Of a stretch of DNA of 64,000 nt, positions 44,603 through 53,604 are shown piece by piece. Under the pieces are notes generated by a model, which saw nothing but the letters and a program-made list of their open reading frames with translations, ran no database searches and was not told the DNA's origin. Position numbers and translations under genes: made by a program. The DNA is from Candidatus Thiodiazotropha endoloripes (lineage in GTDB: Bacteria > Pseudomonadota > Gammaproteobacteria > Chromatiales > Chromatiaceae), in contig LVKA01000008.1 of NCBI GenBank assembly GCA_001709035.1, forward strand, positions 496,001-560,000. Direction: 5' to 3'. The number at the start of each line of letters is the position of its first letter. The first letter of the stretch is position 1.

Positions 44603-46222
44603 ATGAATAAAATCCCAATTGCCCAGTGGTCTGAACTAGCGCCGGAAAAACCTGCTTATGCTTTGGTGGCCGATGTGGATCTGGTGATCGTGCGCTGGCC
44701 TGATGACGAGCAGATCTCAGTGCTCTACGGCCGTTGCGCGCACCGCGGCGCACTGATGTCGGACGGCCGAATCGAGGGAAACAATATTGTCTGCGGCCTG
44801 CATGACTGGGACTACGAATACAAAACCGGGATAAGTTCTTACAAGTCATCGGAAAAGCTGCACCGTTTCAATGCCTGGATCGAAGCTGGCCAGGTCTGGG
44901 TGGATGAAGACGAAATTCGCGAATGGACGCAAAACAATCCGCAACCATACAACCGCGAAGCCTACCAGGGACTGTATCAGGACATTCACGGCGCACCAGA
45001 AGAACCGCATAACAAATACATCCAGCATCTGGCCGAACACGGCCTGTCCAAGGTTGGTCATCACGGCCGTGTTGGTGCCATGGGCGTTCCGCGTGACCTG
45101 TTGCCCAAGTGGGAGCAGATCCAGATCCTCACCGCACAACTGCACAAGGTGCCGATGCTCGATGACGATCCGGTCGGTACTGAAGTCGTCATCGGTCCCA
45201 ATGCCGAAAAACCGCTGAAACTGGATCGGCCCTTGTTTGTGTCGGACATGAGTTTCGGTGCCCTGTCGGAAGAAGCCAAGGTGGCTTTGGCGACGGGGGC
45301 TGAAATGGCTGGCACCGGCATCTGTTCCGGAGAAGGCGGTATGCTGCCCGACGAGCAACAGGCCAACAGCCATTATCTGTATGAACTGGCCTCGGCACGT
45401 TTCGGTTACTCCATGGAGAAGGTCAAACAATGTCAGGCCTTCCATTTCAAATGCGGCCAGGGCGCCAAAACCGGCACTGGCGGTCATCTGCCTGGTAGCA
45501 AGGTCAAGGGCAAGATTGCCGAAGTGCGTGGTCTCAACGAAGGTGAGTCTGCGATTTCGCCCGCGCGTTTCCCCGACTGGGACAACATCGACGAGTATCG
45601 TCGCTTCGCTGCGGAAGTGCGTGAAACCACCGGCGGCATTCCCATCGGCGTAAAACTGTCGGCACAGCACATTGAACGTGATATCGAAGCGGCACTGCAG
45701 ATCGGTGTGGACTATATCATTCTGGATGGGCGCGGTGGTGGCACAGGGGCTGCGCCATTGATTTTCCGTGACAATATTTCCGTGCCAACCATTCCTGCTC
45801 TGGCGCGTGCGCGACGTTATCTTGACAAAAAAGGGCGTAACGATGTGTCACTGGTGATTACCGGCGGGCTGCGCCTGCCGGCAGACTTCATCAAGGCCAT
45901 GGCTTTGGGGGCGGACGCCATTGCCGTGTCCAATTCGGCGATTCAGGCGATTGGCTGTCTGGGCATGCGTGCCTGTCATACCAACAACTGTCCGGTCGGT
46001 ATCGCCACGCAGAAACCGGAGTTGCGCAAACGCCTCAAAATCGAAAAAGGGGCCAATCAGCTGAATAATTTTTTTAGGGCTTCAACCGAGCTCATGCAGG
46101 TCATGGCGCGCGCCTGCGGCTATGATCATATCAATAAGTTCTGCATTGATGATCTGAGTACATTTGACCGGGACATGGCGCATCTGACCGGTATTGAATA
46201 CGCGGGTGTTAAGTTGGGCTGA
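44603..46222 (+). CDS. Rieske-glutamate synthase-like FMN protein fusion
   Basis: 539 residues. The N-terminal Rieske [2Fe-2S] domain (about 1-110) has CAHRG and CGLHDWDY ligands. The rest is the FMN-binding glutamate-synthase domain: LFVSDMSFGALSEEAKVALA, GEGGMLPDEQ, GQGAKTGTGGHLPG, SPARFPDWD, LDGRGGGTGAAP and a C-X5-C-X4-C [3Fe-4S] motif in CLGMRACHTNNCPVG near 455-470. The glutaminase (class II amidotransferase) domain of classical GltB is missing, so it cannot hydrolyse glutamine itself. A built-in Rieske centre suggests electron delivery to FMN. First gene of the operon, directly before a Rieske-ThDP enzyme. Confidence 0.88.
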   Translation: MNKIPIAQWSELAPEKPAYALVADVDLVIVRWPDDEQISVLYGRCAHRGALMSDGRIEGNNIVCGLHDWDYEYKTGISSYKSSEKLHRFNAWIEAGQVWVDEDEIREWTQNNPQPYNREAYQGLYQDIHGAPEEPHNKYIQHLAEHGLSKVGHHGRVGAMGVPRDLLPKWEQIQILTAQLHKVPMLDDDPVGTEVVIGPNAEKPLKLDRPLFVSDMSFGALSEEAKVALATGAEMAGTGICSGEGGMLPDEQQANSHYLYELASARFGYSMEKVKQCQAFHFKCGQGAKTGTGGHLPGSKVKGKIAEVRGLNEGESAISPARFPDWDNIDEYRRFAAEVRETTGGIPIGVKLSAQHIERDIEAALQIGVDYIILDGRGGGTGAAPLIFRDNISVPTIPALARARRYLDKKGRNDVSLVITGGLRLPADFIKAMALGADAIAVSNSAIQAIGCLGMRACHTNNCPVGIATQKPELRKRLKIEKGANQLNNFFRASTELMQVMARACGYDHINKFCIDDLSTFDRDMAHLTGIEYAGVKLG

Positions 46223-46254
46223 CTTTAGAAAACCAAAGCATGGGAGCAAAACAG

Positions 46255-48219
46255 ATGGCAGACAAAGATCTCGTTTGGCACAAGGTCTTGAGCAAAGACG
46301 AATTGCCGGAAGGTCGGGTCACTTCGGTTACCTGTAAGAAAAAAAACCTGTGCATGAGTCACCATCAGGGGCAATACGGCGCGCTCGACAACAAATGTCC
46401 GCACCAGGGCGGCCCGCTGGGCGAGGGTAGTATCGAAAACGGCCTGCTGCGTTGTCCCTGGCATGGCTGGGATTATCATCCCCTCACAGGCAAGGCACCG
46501 GGTTTTGACGACGGTGTTGAAACCTTTCCGGTGGAAATTCGCGACGACGGCATCTATGTCGGCTTACCGCCGGAAGAGACCCACATCGGTACCGTCGGCG
46601 ATCTCATGATGGAAACCATGACCAACTGGGGCGTCAAGCAGGTGTTCGGTATGGTGGGCCATTCCAATCTGGGCGTGGCCGATGCCCTGCGCATCCAGGA
46701 GAAGGCTGGCCGCCTGAGTTATTACGGTATCCGTCACGAAGGCGCCGCCGCATTTGCGTGCTCGAGTTATGGCAAACTGACCGGCCGTCCGGCCGCCTGT
46801 CTGGCGATCGCCGGTCCCGGGGCCACCAATTTGCTGACCGGATTATGGGATGCCAATGTGGATCGTGCTCCGGCACTGGCATTGACCGGCCAGGTCGAGA
46901 CCCAGGTGCTGGGTCCGGGCGCGTTCCAGGAGATTGACCAGGTGGGGGCATTCGGCAGCGTCGCGCAGTGGTCACAAACCGTTATGCATGACAGCAAACA
47001 TACTGAACTGATGAACCTGGCCTGCAAAAGCGCCATTCTCAACAGCGGCGCGTCGCACCTGATTTTCCCCGATGAAGTGCCCAAGCGTGAACTGGACAAC
47101 CCGCCACCGGCCGGCACACCCGAAGGTCGTTTGCCGTCGCGCGAAATCTCACCGCCGGCCGATGCCCTGCAGGCTGCGGTGGAGCTGTTGTCCAACAGCA
47201 AAAGGCCGGTCATTGTGGTTGGGCATGGCGCGCGTTTCCAGATGGATGCCGTGATTGCCCTGGCCGAACAGCTTAAGGCGCCGGTCATCACCACCTTCAA
47301 AGGCAAGGGTCAGATCGCCGACAGTCATCCGCTAGCCGGTGGCGTGCTGGGTCGCAGTGGTACACCGATTGCGAGCTGGCTGATGAATGAATCCGACAGC
47401 CTGTTGGTGTTTGGTGCGAGTTTTTCCAACCATACCGGCATCACACAAAAACGTCCGACCATCCAGGTGGACTACGATCTCATGACGCTGGCCAAGTTCC
47501 ATGCCATTGATGTGCCGGTATGGGGTGAGGTTGGTGTGACTGCCAGACTGTTGTCTGAGGCTTTGGCCGGTTACAGCGATAGCGAGGACCAGACAGATGA
47601 TGTCGCCACACGCTGGGCCATCTGGCGTGAAGAAAAACAGCGCCGCACCCTGGATGACCGTGGCAGAGGCATCAACTCGGCCATCCTGTTTGATAAGCTC
47701 GCCAGCAGCGCCGACAAAGATGCCATCATTGCCGTGGATGTTGGCAACAACACTTACGCGTTCGGTCGTTATTTTGAATGTGAAGAGCATTCAGTGCTGA
47801 TGTCGGGTTATCTCGGCTCCATCGGTTTCTCCTTCCCGGCAGCCATGGGCGCCTGGGCCGCGACCCAGGAAGATGACCCGCGCTTCAAAGGCCGTCAGGT
47901 TATTTCGGTCTCTGGCGATGGTGGTTTTGGTCAGTATCTGGCCGAGATCAACACCGCAGTCAAATATGGCATGAACATCACTCATGTGCTCATGAATAAC
48001 GGTGAACTGGGCAAGATCAGCAAGGAACAGCGCGCCGGCAACTGGGAGGTCTGGCAGACCAGCCTGCACAACCCCAACTTTGCCGAGTATGCGCAACTTT
48101 GTGGAGCCAAAGGCCTACGCGTGACCGATGCCGCCGATCTGGAAGGCGCATTCAATGAAGCACTGGCCCACCCGGGGCCAGCCCTGGTGGAAGTGTTGAC
48201 TGATGCGGAACTGGTTTGA
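46255..48219 (+). CDS. Rieske-thiamine diphosphate enzyme fusion
   Basis: 654 residues from the ATG at 46255 (GGGAG upstream; an in-frame ATG at 46240 is possible). An N-terminal Rieske domain (about 5-105) has CPHQGG and CPWHGWDY. Then comes a full ThDP enzyme of the acetolactate synthase/pyruvate oxidase type: IRHEGAAAFACSSYGKLTG with the cofactor-activating Glu (about 162), GPGATNLLTGLWDA, the central domain (RPVIVVGHGARF) and the ThDP-Mg motif GDGGFGQYLAEINTAVKYGM...NN (about 558-590). It probably decarboxylates a 2-oxo acid. Fusion of Rieske to such an enzyme is unusual. The pairing with the preceding Rieske-FMN protein suggests electrons pass between them. Confidence 0.88.
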   Translation: MADKDLVWHKVLSKDELPEGRVTSVTCKKKNLCMSHHQGQYGALDNKCPHQGGPLGEGSIENGLLRCPWHGWDYHPLTGKAPGFDDGVETFPVEIRDDGIYVGLPPEETHIGTVGDLMMETMTNWGVKQVFGMVGHSNLGVADALRIQEKAGRLSYYGIRHEGAAAFACSSYGKLTGRPAACLAIAGPGATNLLTGLWDANVDRAPALALTGQVETQVLGPGAFQEIDQVGAFGSVAQWSQTVMHDSKHTELMNLACKSAILNSGASHLIFPDEVPKRELDNPPPAGTPEGRLPSREISPPADALQAAVELLSNSKRPVIVVGHGARFQMDAVIALAEQLKAPVITTFKGKGQIADSHPLAGGVLGRSGTPIASWLMNESDSLLVFGASFSNHTGITQKRPTIQVDYDLMTLAKFHAIDVPVWGEVGVTARLLSEALAGYSDSEDQTDDVATRWAIWREEKQRRTLDDRGRGINSAILFDKLASSADKDAIIAVDVGNNTYAFGRYFECEEHSVLMSGYLGSIGFSFPAAMGAWAATQEDDPRFKGRQVISVSGDGGFGQYLAEINTAVKYGMNITHVLMNNGELGKISKEQRAGNWEVWQTSLHNPNFAEYAQLCGAKGLRVTDAADLEGAFNEALAHPGPALVEVLTDAELV

Positions 48220-48222
48220 GTC

Positions 48223-49521
48223 ATGAATGAAGCCAGTCTGTTACTGGTGTTGGCCGGCATTGCTTTGTTCGCACTGTTTTCCGGGCCGATCAGCCGCGGA
48301 AGCCTGACGCCGCCAATGACCTTTACTGCCCTGGGTCTGCTGCTCAGTCCAATTGCGCTGGGTTGGATCAATCTCGGACTGGACAATGCGGTGATTCATG
48401 CCATTGCAGAGATCACTCTGATTCTGGTTTTGTTTACCGATGCGGCGCGCATCAAACTCAAGAGCCTGTGGTCGGACCATGATGTGCCGATGCGCCTGCT
48501 GCTGGTCGGGATGCCGCTGACCATCGGTCTGGGTACGGCGCTGGCGCTGGCCGTGATGCCGCAACTGCTGCTGCTTGAGGCGCTGGTGCTGGCTGTCATC
48601 CTGGCGCCGACCGATGCGGCCTTGGGGCAGGCTGTAGTCAGTAGTCCCAAAGTGCCGGAACGCATACGTCAGTCGCTTAATGTGGAAAGCGGGCTCAACG
48701 ACGGTATTGCCTTGCCAGCTCTGCTGTTTGTGATTTCGTTTGCCGCCGGCAGTCATGGCGGTGAACAAAATACCGACTGGCTGAACTTCGTGTTGCTGCA
48801 ACTCACGCTGGGGCCGCTGGTTGGCGCGCTTATTGGCTGGTCGGGTTCCAAAGCCATCAATATGGCGATTGATAATCGCTTTCTCACACATGAATTTTGC
48901 AATATTTATTTGTTGAGCATGACGTTTATTGCCTACCTGGCGGCCGACCTGGTCGGCGGCAATGGTTTTATCGCCGCCTTTGTCGCCGGTGTGGTAACCG
49001 GCAATACGCTCAAGCATGTCAATGAGGAGATTTACGAGTTTGCCGAATCCGAAGGCCAGTTATTGAACCTAGTGATTTTTTTCCTGTTCGGTGTGGCTCT
49101 ATTGCCGCAGGTCTGGCTGCGCATCAGTGGCGAAATGGTGGTTTATGCCCTGTTAAGCCTGACGGTGATCCGTATGCTGCCGGTGTTTATCTCGTTACTG
49201 GGTAAACAGCTGCGCTGGGAAACCGGACTTTTTTTGGGCTGGTTCGGGCCGCGAGGCCTGGCGTCGATTCTGTTTGTCTTGTTGGTGCTTGAGCATGCTC
49301 AACTGCTGAATCAGACGTTGGTGTTCGATACGGTGATTGTCACGGTATTTCTTAGCATCATGCTGCATGGCCTGTCGGCATTGCCCGGGGTGAGCCTGTA
49401 TGCCAGGGTATTGAAAGCCTGCCAGCGTCGTGGTGATGACATTTCATCGGAACAGGCCAGTGTCGAGGCTATGCCATTGCGACTCTCTTCCACCTTCAAG
49501 GAGATGGAGGATAGGTCATGA
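48223..49521 (+). CDS. CPA1-type Na+(K+)/H+ antiporter
   Basis: 432 residues, about 12-13 membrane helices. The family core LAPTDAALGQAVVSSPKVPE and NVESGLNDGIALPALLFVIS (about 150-170, with the conserved ND) mark NhaP/CPA1 exchangers. FFLFGVALLPQVW and GWFGPRGLASILFVLL are typical of the last helices. It swaps monovalent cations for protons across the inner membrane. It begins 3 bp after the ThDP gene, so it belongs to the operon. The short cytoplasmic tail lacks a TrkA-C or CBS regulator. Confidence 0.92.
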   Translation: MNEASLLLVLAGIALFALFSGPISRGSLTPPMTFTALGLLLSPIALGWINLGLDNAVIHAIAEITLILVLFTDAARIKLKSLWSDHDVPMRLLLVGMPLTIGLGTALALAVMPQLLLLEALVLAVILAPTDAALGQAVVSSPKVPERIRQSLNVESGLNDGIALPALLFVISFAAGSHGGEQNTDWLNFVLLQLTLGPLVGALIGWSGSKAINMAIDNRFLTHEFCNIYLLSMTFIAYLAADLVGGNGFIAAFVAGVVTGNTLKHVNEEIYEFAESEGQLLNLVIFFLFGVALLPQVWLRISGEMVVYALLSLTVIRMLPVFISLLGKQLRWETGLFLGWFGPRGLASILFVLLVLEHAQLLNQTLVFDTVIVTVFLSIMLHGLSALPGVSLYARVLKACQRRGDDISSEQASVEAMPLRLSSTFKEMEDRS

Positions 49522-49571
49522 TCGATGTGATTGAATCCTGTTGAGGCGCTGTAAGGAGACTGATTACTGCT

Positions 49572-50513
49572 ATGTCAGGATTCAAGTCAAAACTCTATGC
49601 GTTACTGGAAGCTGTACCCCGCCACAGTCGTGCTCAGCGTATTTTTGATCTGTTTTTATCACTGTTGATCCTGGCTAATGTATTGGCGGTGATTGTGTCG
49701 ACCGTCAACAGTTTTGCTGTCGAATATGAACGTTTGATTCTTTGGTTCGAGATTTTTTCAGTGGCTGTGTTCACGCTGGAGCTGTTATTGCGCTATTGGG
49801 TGGCGGATATGGCCGGTGCTGAAGGGGAAAAATCTTTCCGTTTTAAATTCTGGGCCAGCCCCTACACCCTAATTGATATCCTCGCAATTGCACCCTTTTA
49901 TTTCGGTTTTATATTGAATGCCGATCTGCGTCTGTTGCGACTGCTGCGTCTGTTCCGCGTGTTCCGTTTCAGTCCCTATTTCCGCAGCCTGGCGTTGCTA
50001 AGCAATGTGATTCGCCAGGAATACCGTCCTATGCTATCGGCTCTGACGGTGATTGTGATCCTGATGCTGATTGCCGCAGGTGGTATTTACCTGCTTGAAC
50101 GAGAGAACCAGCCGGACACCTTTGGTGATTTGCCCTCGGCTCTATGGTGGGTGGTGGTGACTTTATCCACCGTCGGTTACGGCGATGCCGTTCCACAAAC
50201 AGGGTTTGGTCGGATGCTGGGTGCCGTGATCATGATTCTCGGCGTGGGTATGGTGGCCTTGCCGGCCGGCATGCTGGCGTCACGTTTTTCCCAGGTCATG
50301 CACCGCCAGCAGGATCTTTTCCGCATGTTTGTTGAAAAACAAATCGAGAAACGGGGGGCTGTTGATGAGATGCAAGTGGAACAACGCCGCCAGGAACTGT
50401 TCATCAGCCGAGCGGAGGCCCGCTCTATTATCGCCAGTAGCATTGAGGCGCTGCAGTCGCCACTTAATTTTTGTCCGCATTGCGGAAAAAAATTACCCGA
50501 TCATAATTTTTAA
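49572..50513 (+). CDS. voltage-gated-type K+ channel with C-terminal zinc ribbon
   Basis: 313 residues. Six helices: S4 carries the Arg ladder LRLLRLLRLFRVFRF (about 115-130), and the pore loop holds the K+ filter STVGYGDAVP (about 198-207). After S6 comes a coiled segment (QVMHRQQDLFRMFVEKQIEK) and, at the very end, CPHCGKKLPDH, half of a zinc-ribbon-like CxxC element. The channel conducts K+. Cys at the end may sense redox or metals, which would suit its place after two Fe-S enzymes. 50 bp after the antiporter. Confidence 0.9.
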   Translation: MSGFKSKLYALLEAVPRHSRAQRIFDLFLSLLILANVLAVIVSTVNSFAVEYERLILWFEIFSVAVFTLELLLRYWVADMAGAEGEKSFRFKFWASPYTLIDILAIAPFYFGFILNADLRLLRLLRLFRVFRFSPYFRSLALLSNVIRQEYRPMLSALTVIVILMLIAAGGIYLLERENQPDTFGDLPSALWWVVVTLSTVGYGDAVPQTGFGRMLGAVIMILGVGMVALPAGMLASRFSQVMHRQQDLFRMFVEKQIEKRGAVDEMQVEQRRQELFISRAEARSIIASSIEALQSPLNFCPHCGKKLPDHNF

Positions 50514-50527
50514 AAAAGGATATTACC

Positions 50528-51355
50528 GTGTCAGTAACGCTTCCCACTTTAAATCTCGCCGACTGGTTTGAAACCCGTGATGCCATACATCAATACGCCC
50601 GCATCATAGGCAAGATACGCGGATTTTACATGTCCAAGGCAAAACACTGGTGGCATATCACCCTGACGGTGAATGCACATGGCCTGACAACGACGCCTTT
50701 TCCTGTAAAAGGCCGGAACCTGGAAATGCAACTTGATCTAATTTCACATCAGTTATCGATTTTTAGCGATACAGGGTGGAGTTGCGGTATCCCTTTCAAG
50801 GGAAGCAGTGCCGCCGGGATGTGTCAGCAGATCACACAACTGCTTGCCACTCAGGGCGTCGATCTGGATGAGCAGCTGCTGAGCGCTTTTGAGGATGAAA
50901 GCGTACAGGCTTATGATGCGGATGCCGCGGATGATTTTCGCCGTGCCCTCAGTTGGATTGATGTGGTGTTCAGGACTTTCAAAGGCGGCTTGCGTCAGGA
51001 AACCAGTCCGGTGCAGTTGTTTCCGCATCACCTCGACATTTCGATGAACTGGTTTTCCGGCAGGCTGGTGCCTGGCGTGGACCCGGCCAACGAGGAAAAT
51101 GCGGATGAGCAGATGAACTTTGGTTTTGTCAATGGTGACGCTTCAATTGATGAAGCTTATTTTTATATCACGGCTTATCCCATGCCCGAAAACTGGTCTG
51201 GCCTGGTATTGCCACAAGGGGCATATTGGCATACCGAAGGCTGGGTCGGAGCGATTCTGCCGTATGCCAGGTTGTTGGAGGTGAACGATCCGCAGGCCAT
51301 GCTGCTTGAGTTCCTGCAGCAGGTGCAGAACCATGGCGCAGCGTTGATGAAGTAA
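50528..51355 (+). CDS. DUF5996 family protein
   Basis: 275 residues starting at a GTG with AAAAAAGGA eight bases upstream. Characteristic blocks are KAKHWWHITLTVNAHGLTTT, the central HHLDISMNWFSGRLVPG and the end SGLVLPQGAYWHTEGWVGAI with LPYARL. It matches DUF5996 in length. The fold and activity are unknown. Soluble, Trp- and His-rich. It lies between a K+ channel and egtB in one operon. Confidence 0.85.
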   Translation: MSVTLPTLNLADWFETRDAIHQYARIIGKIRGFYMSKAKHWWHITLTVNAHGLTTTPFPVKGRNLEMQLDLISHQLSIFSDTGWSCGIPFKGSSAAGMCQQITQLLATQGVDLDEQLLSAFEDESVQAYDADAADDFRRALSWIDVVFRTFKGGLRQETSPVQLFPHHLDISMNWFSGRLVPGVDPANEENADEQMNFGFVNGDASIDEAYFYITAYPMPENWSGLVLPQGAYWHTEGWVGAILPYARLLEVNDPQAMLLEFLQQVQNHGAALMK

Positions 51356-51376
51356 GTTTGTGTTCAAGGAGTTGAC

Positions 51377-52642
51377 ATGCAAGTGGCAGTAGACCCAAAA
51401 ATCCCTGCTCGTGAGAAGTTGATCAACCGCTTCCTCGAAGTGCGGACAAACACCGAAACGTTGTGTCGTCCGTTGCAGACGGATGATCATCAGATCCAGT
51501 CGATTGTGCAGACCAGTCCGCCCAAGTGGCATATTGCCCATGTCACCTGGTTTTTTGAGGCTTTTGTTTTGCCGCATTTTGATACGGCTTACACACCCTT
51601 TAACCCGGTCATGGATTTTCTGTTCAACAGCTATTATTACACGCACGGTCAGATGCATCCGCGTCCGAACCGCGGACTGCTGTCAAGGCCGACCGTGGCT
51701 GAGATTTATGACTACCGCGCCTATGTCAATGAACAAATGCTGCAGTTGATGCATAACATTGATGACTCCCGCTTTGAGGAGCTGGCTTTTCGAGTGATCC
51801 TTGGCTTAAACCATGAACAACAGCACCAGGAATTGCTGCTCATGGATGTCAAACACAATTTCTCGGTCAATCCGATCAAGCCGGCTTACCGGGACGATCT
51901 GAAAATACCACAGGGTCAGAGCCGATCAGTGCGATGGCTGGAGCAGGCCGGCGGCATTCATGAAATCGGTTTTGCCGGTGAGGGTTTCGCCTATGATAAC
52001 GAGACACCGCGCCACCAGGTCTTGCTGCGGGACTATCGCCTGGCCGACCGCTTTGTTACCAATGGTGAATACCTTGAGTTTATCAGGGATGGGGGATATG
52101 ACGATGTGGCATTGTGGCTGTCAGACGGCTGGGCCCTGATCAATAAGGAAAACTGGGCACACCCCCTATACTGGCAACTAGGTGACGACGGCTGGCGACA
52201 GTTCACTTTGGGTGGCTCGCGTGAGCTCAATGAGCATGAACCGGTTTGTCACCTGTCCTATTTTGAAGCCGACGCTTATGCGCGCTGGGCGGGCAAACGC
52301 CTTCCGCTCGAAGCGGAACTGGAGCAGGCGCTGTCGATGATGCCCGTTACAGGTAATTTTACCGACTCTGATTTTTTACACCCCGTACCTGCATCAAAGC
52401 AAGGCCAGTGGTTCGGCGACCTTTGGGCCTGGACCTCGTCACCTTACATGGCGTATCCAGGTTTTAAACCCCTGGAAGGCTCTATGGGTGAGTACAGCGG
52501 CAAGTTCATGTCCAACCAGATGGTGCTGCGCGGCGGCAGCGCCGCGACACCCGCCGGGCACACCCGTGCGACTTACCGTAATTTCTTTTACCCGAATGAA
52601 CGCTGGGCCTTTACCGGCCTGCGTCTGGCGGAGGATGTCTGA
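51377..52642 (+). CDS. egtB: ergothioneine biosynthesis sulfoxide synthase EgtB-like
   Basis: 421 residues. The N-terminal DinB-like domain has the iron ligands in WHIAHVTWFFEAFVL and LNHEQQHQELLLMD (H-x3-H-x-E, about 137-150). The C-terminal formylglycine-generating-enzyme fold ends WSRGGS-like (VLRGGSAATPAGHTRATYRN, FFYPNERWAFTGLRLAED). EgtB is the non-heme iron enzyme that forms the C-S bond on hercynine with O2. EgtA/EgtC are not adjacent, so cysteine may be the direct sulfur donor, as in other bacterial and fungal types. Its stop overlaps the egtD start by one base. Confidence 0.93.
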   Translation: MQVAVDPKIPAREKLINRFLEVRTNTETLCRPLQTDDHQIQSIVQTSPPKWHIAHVTWFFEAFVLPHFDTAYTPFNPVMDFLFNSYYYTHGQMHPRPNRGLLSRPTVAEIYDYRAYVNEQMLQLMHNIDDSRFEELAFRVILGLNHEQQHQELLLMDVKHNFSVNPIKPAYRDDLKIPQGQSRSVRWLEQAGGIHEIGFAGEGFAYDNETPRHQVLLRDYRLADRFVTNGEYLEFIRDGGYDDVALWLSDGWALINKENWAHPLYWQLGDDGWRQFTLGGSRELNEHEPVCHLSYFEADAYARWAGKRLPLEAELEQALSMMPVTGNFTDSDFLHPVPASKQGQWFGDLWAWTSSPYMAYPGFKPLEGSMGEYSGKFMSNQMVLRGGSAATPAGHTRATYRNFFYPNERWAFTGLRLAEDV

Positions 52643-53604
52643 TGCGAAACGTCACCTTTCATGATCACAAGCAGCAGGCTTTGAGTTTCCTGGATGCTGT
52701 CGTCGAAGGTCTGTCGCAGGAGAATAAGAGCATACCGCCGAAGTTTTTTTATGATGAGCGCGGTTCCGAGCTTTTTGACCGGATCTGTGAACAACCCGAG
52801 TACTATCCGCCATCGGTTGAGCGCAAGATGCTGTGCGAATTGTCCGCCGAGATCGCGTCATTGACCGGTCAGAATCGTCTGCTGATCGAACCGGGAGTGG
52901 GCAGCGGCGCCAAAGTGCGCCTGTTACTGGATGACCTGAAGCCATCGGCTTTTGTGCCCATGGATATCTCTTTTGATTATCTCAAAACCATGGCCACTCA
53001 ACTGGCGGCTGAATACCCATGGCTGCCGGTGCATGCCGCCTGCGTGGATTTTTCTCATTCCCTGCCGCTGCCGGATGAGGCGCCGGACAGCCCGAGGTTG
53101 GTGTTCTTTCCGGGCTCGAGCCTGGGTAATTTTGATATGACGGAAGCGGAAGCATTTCTCAAACTGGTGCGTGAAGTACTGGGCGAAGAGGGCATGCTTC
53201 TGATCGGCTTGGATACCAAGAAACCTGAGTACGTGTTGAATGCGGCTTATAACGACGCGGCTGGTGTGACTGCCGAATTCAATAAAAACCTGTTGCATCG
53301 CATGCGCGATGAACTCAAAATCGAGGTCGATCCCAGATCATTCGATCATCATGCTTTTTATAACGCCGCAGCCGGACGTATCGAGATGCATCTTGTCAGC
53401 AAACGGGATCAATTATTACACCTGAACGGATTTTGCTTTGAATTTGAGCAGGGTGAGTCGCTGCATACGGAGAATTCCTATAAATACGAACCGGAGGAGT
53501 TCCTGGACCTGGCATCAAAGGCGGGTATGGTTACGGTAAGACACTGGTTGGCGGAAGAGGGTTTGTTCGGCATCTACCTACTTGAAACTACTGCGCTCGG
53601 GTAG
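52642..53604 (+). CDS. egtD: L-histidine N-alpha-methyltransferase EgtD
   Basis: 320 residues, starting in TGATG overlap with egtB. SAM-binding elements are LIEPGVGSGAKVRLLLDDL (about 75-95) and VFFPGSSLGNF (about 154-164); the family N-terminus FYDERGSELFDRICEQPEYY is clear. It makes hercynine (trimethylhistidine), the EgtB substrate. Together the two genes should allow ergothioneine synthesis if a sulfoxide lyase (EgtE) is encoded elsewhere. It is the last gene of the run and no terminator is obvious. Confidence 0.95.
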   Translation: MRNVTFHDHKQQALSFLDAVVEGLSQENKSIPPKFFYDERGSELFDRICEQPEYYPPSVERKMLCELSAEIASLTGQNRLLIEPGVGSGAKVRLLLDDLKPSAFVPMDISFDYLKTMATQLAAEYPWLPVHAACVDFSHSLPLPDEAPDSPRLVFFPGSSLGNFDMTEAEAFLKLVREVLGEEGMLLIGLDTKKPEYVLNAAYNDAAGVTAEFNKNLLHRMRDELKIEVDPRSFDHHAFYNAAAGRIEMHLVSKRDQLLHLNGFCFEFEQGESLHTENSYKYEPEEFLDLASKAGMVTVRHWLAEEGLFGIYLLETTALG

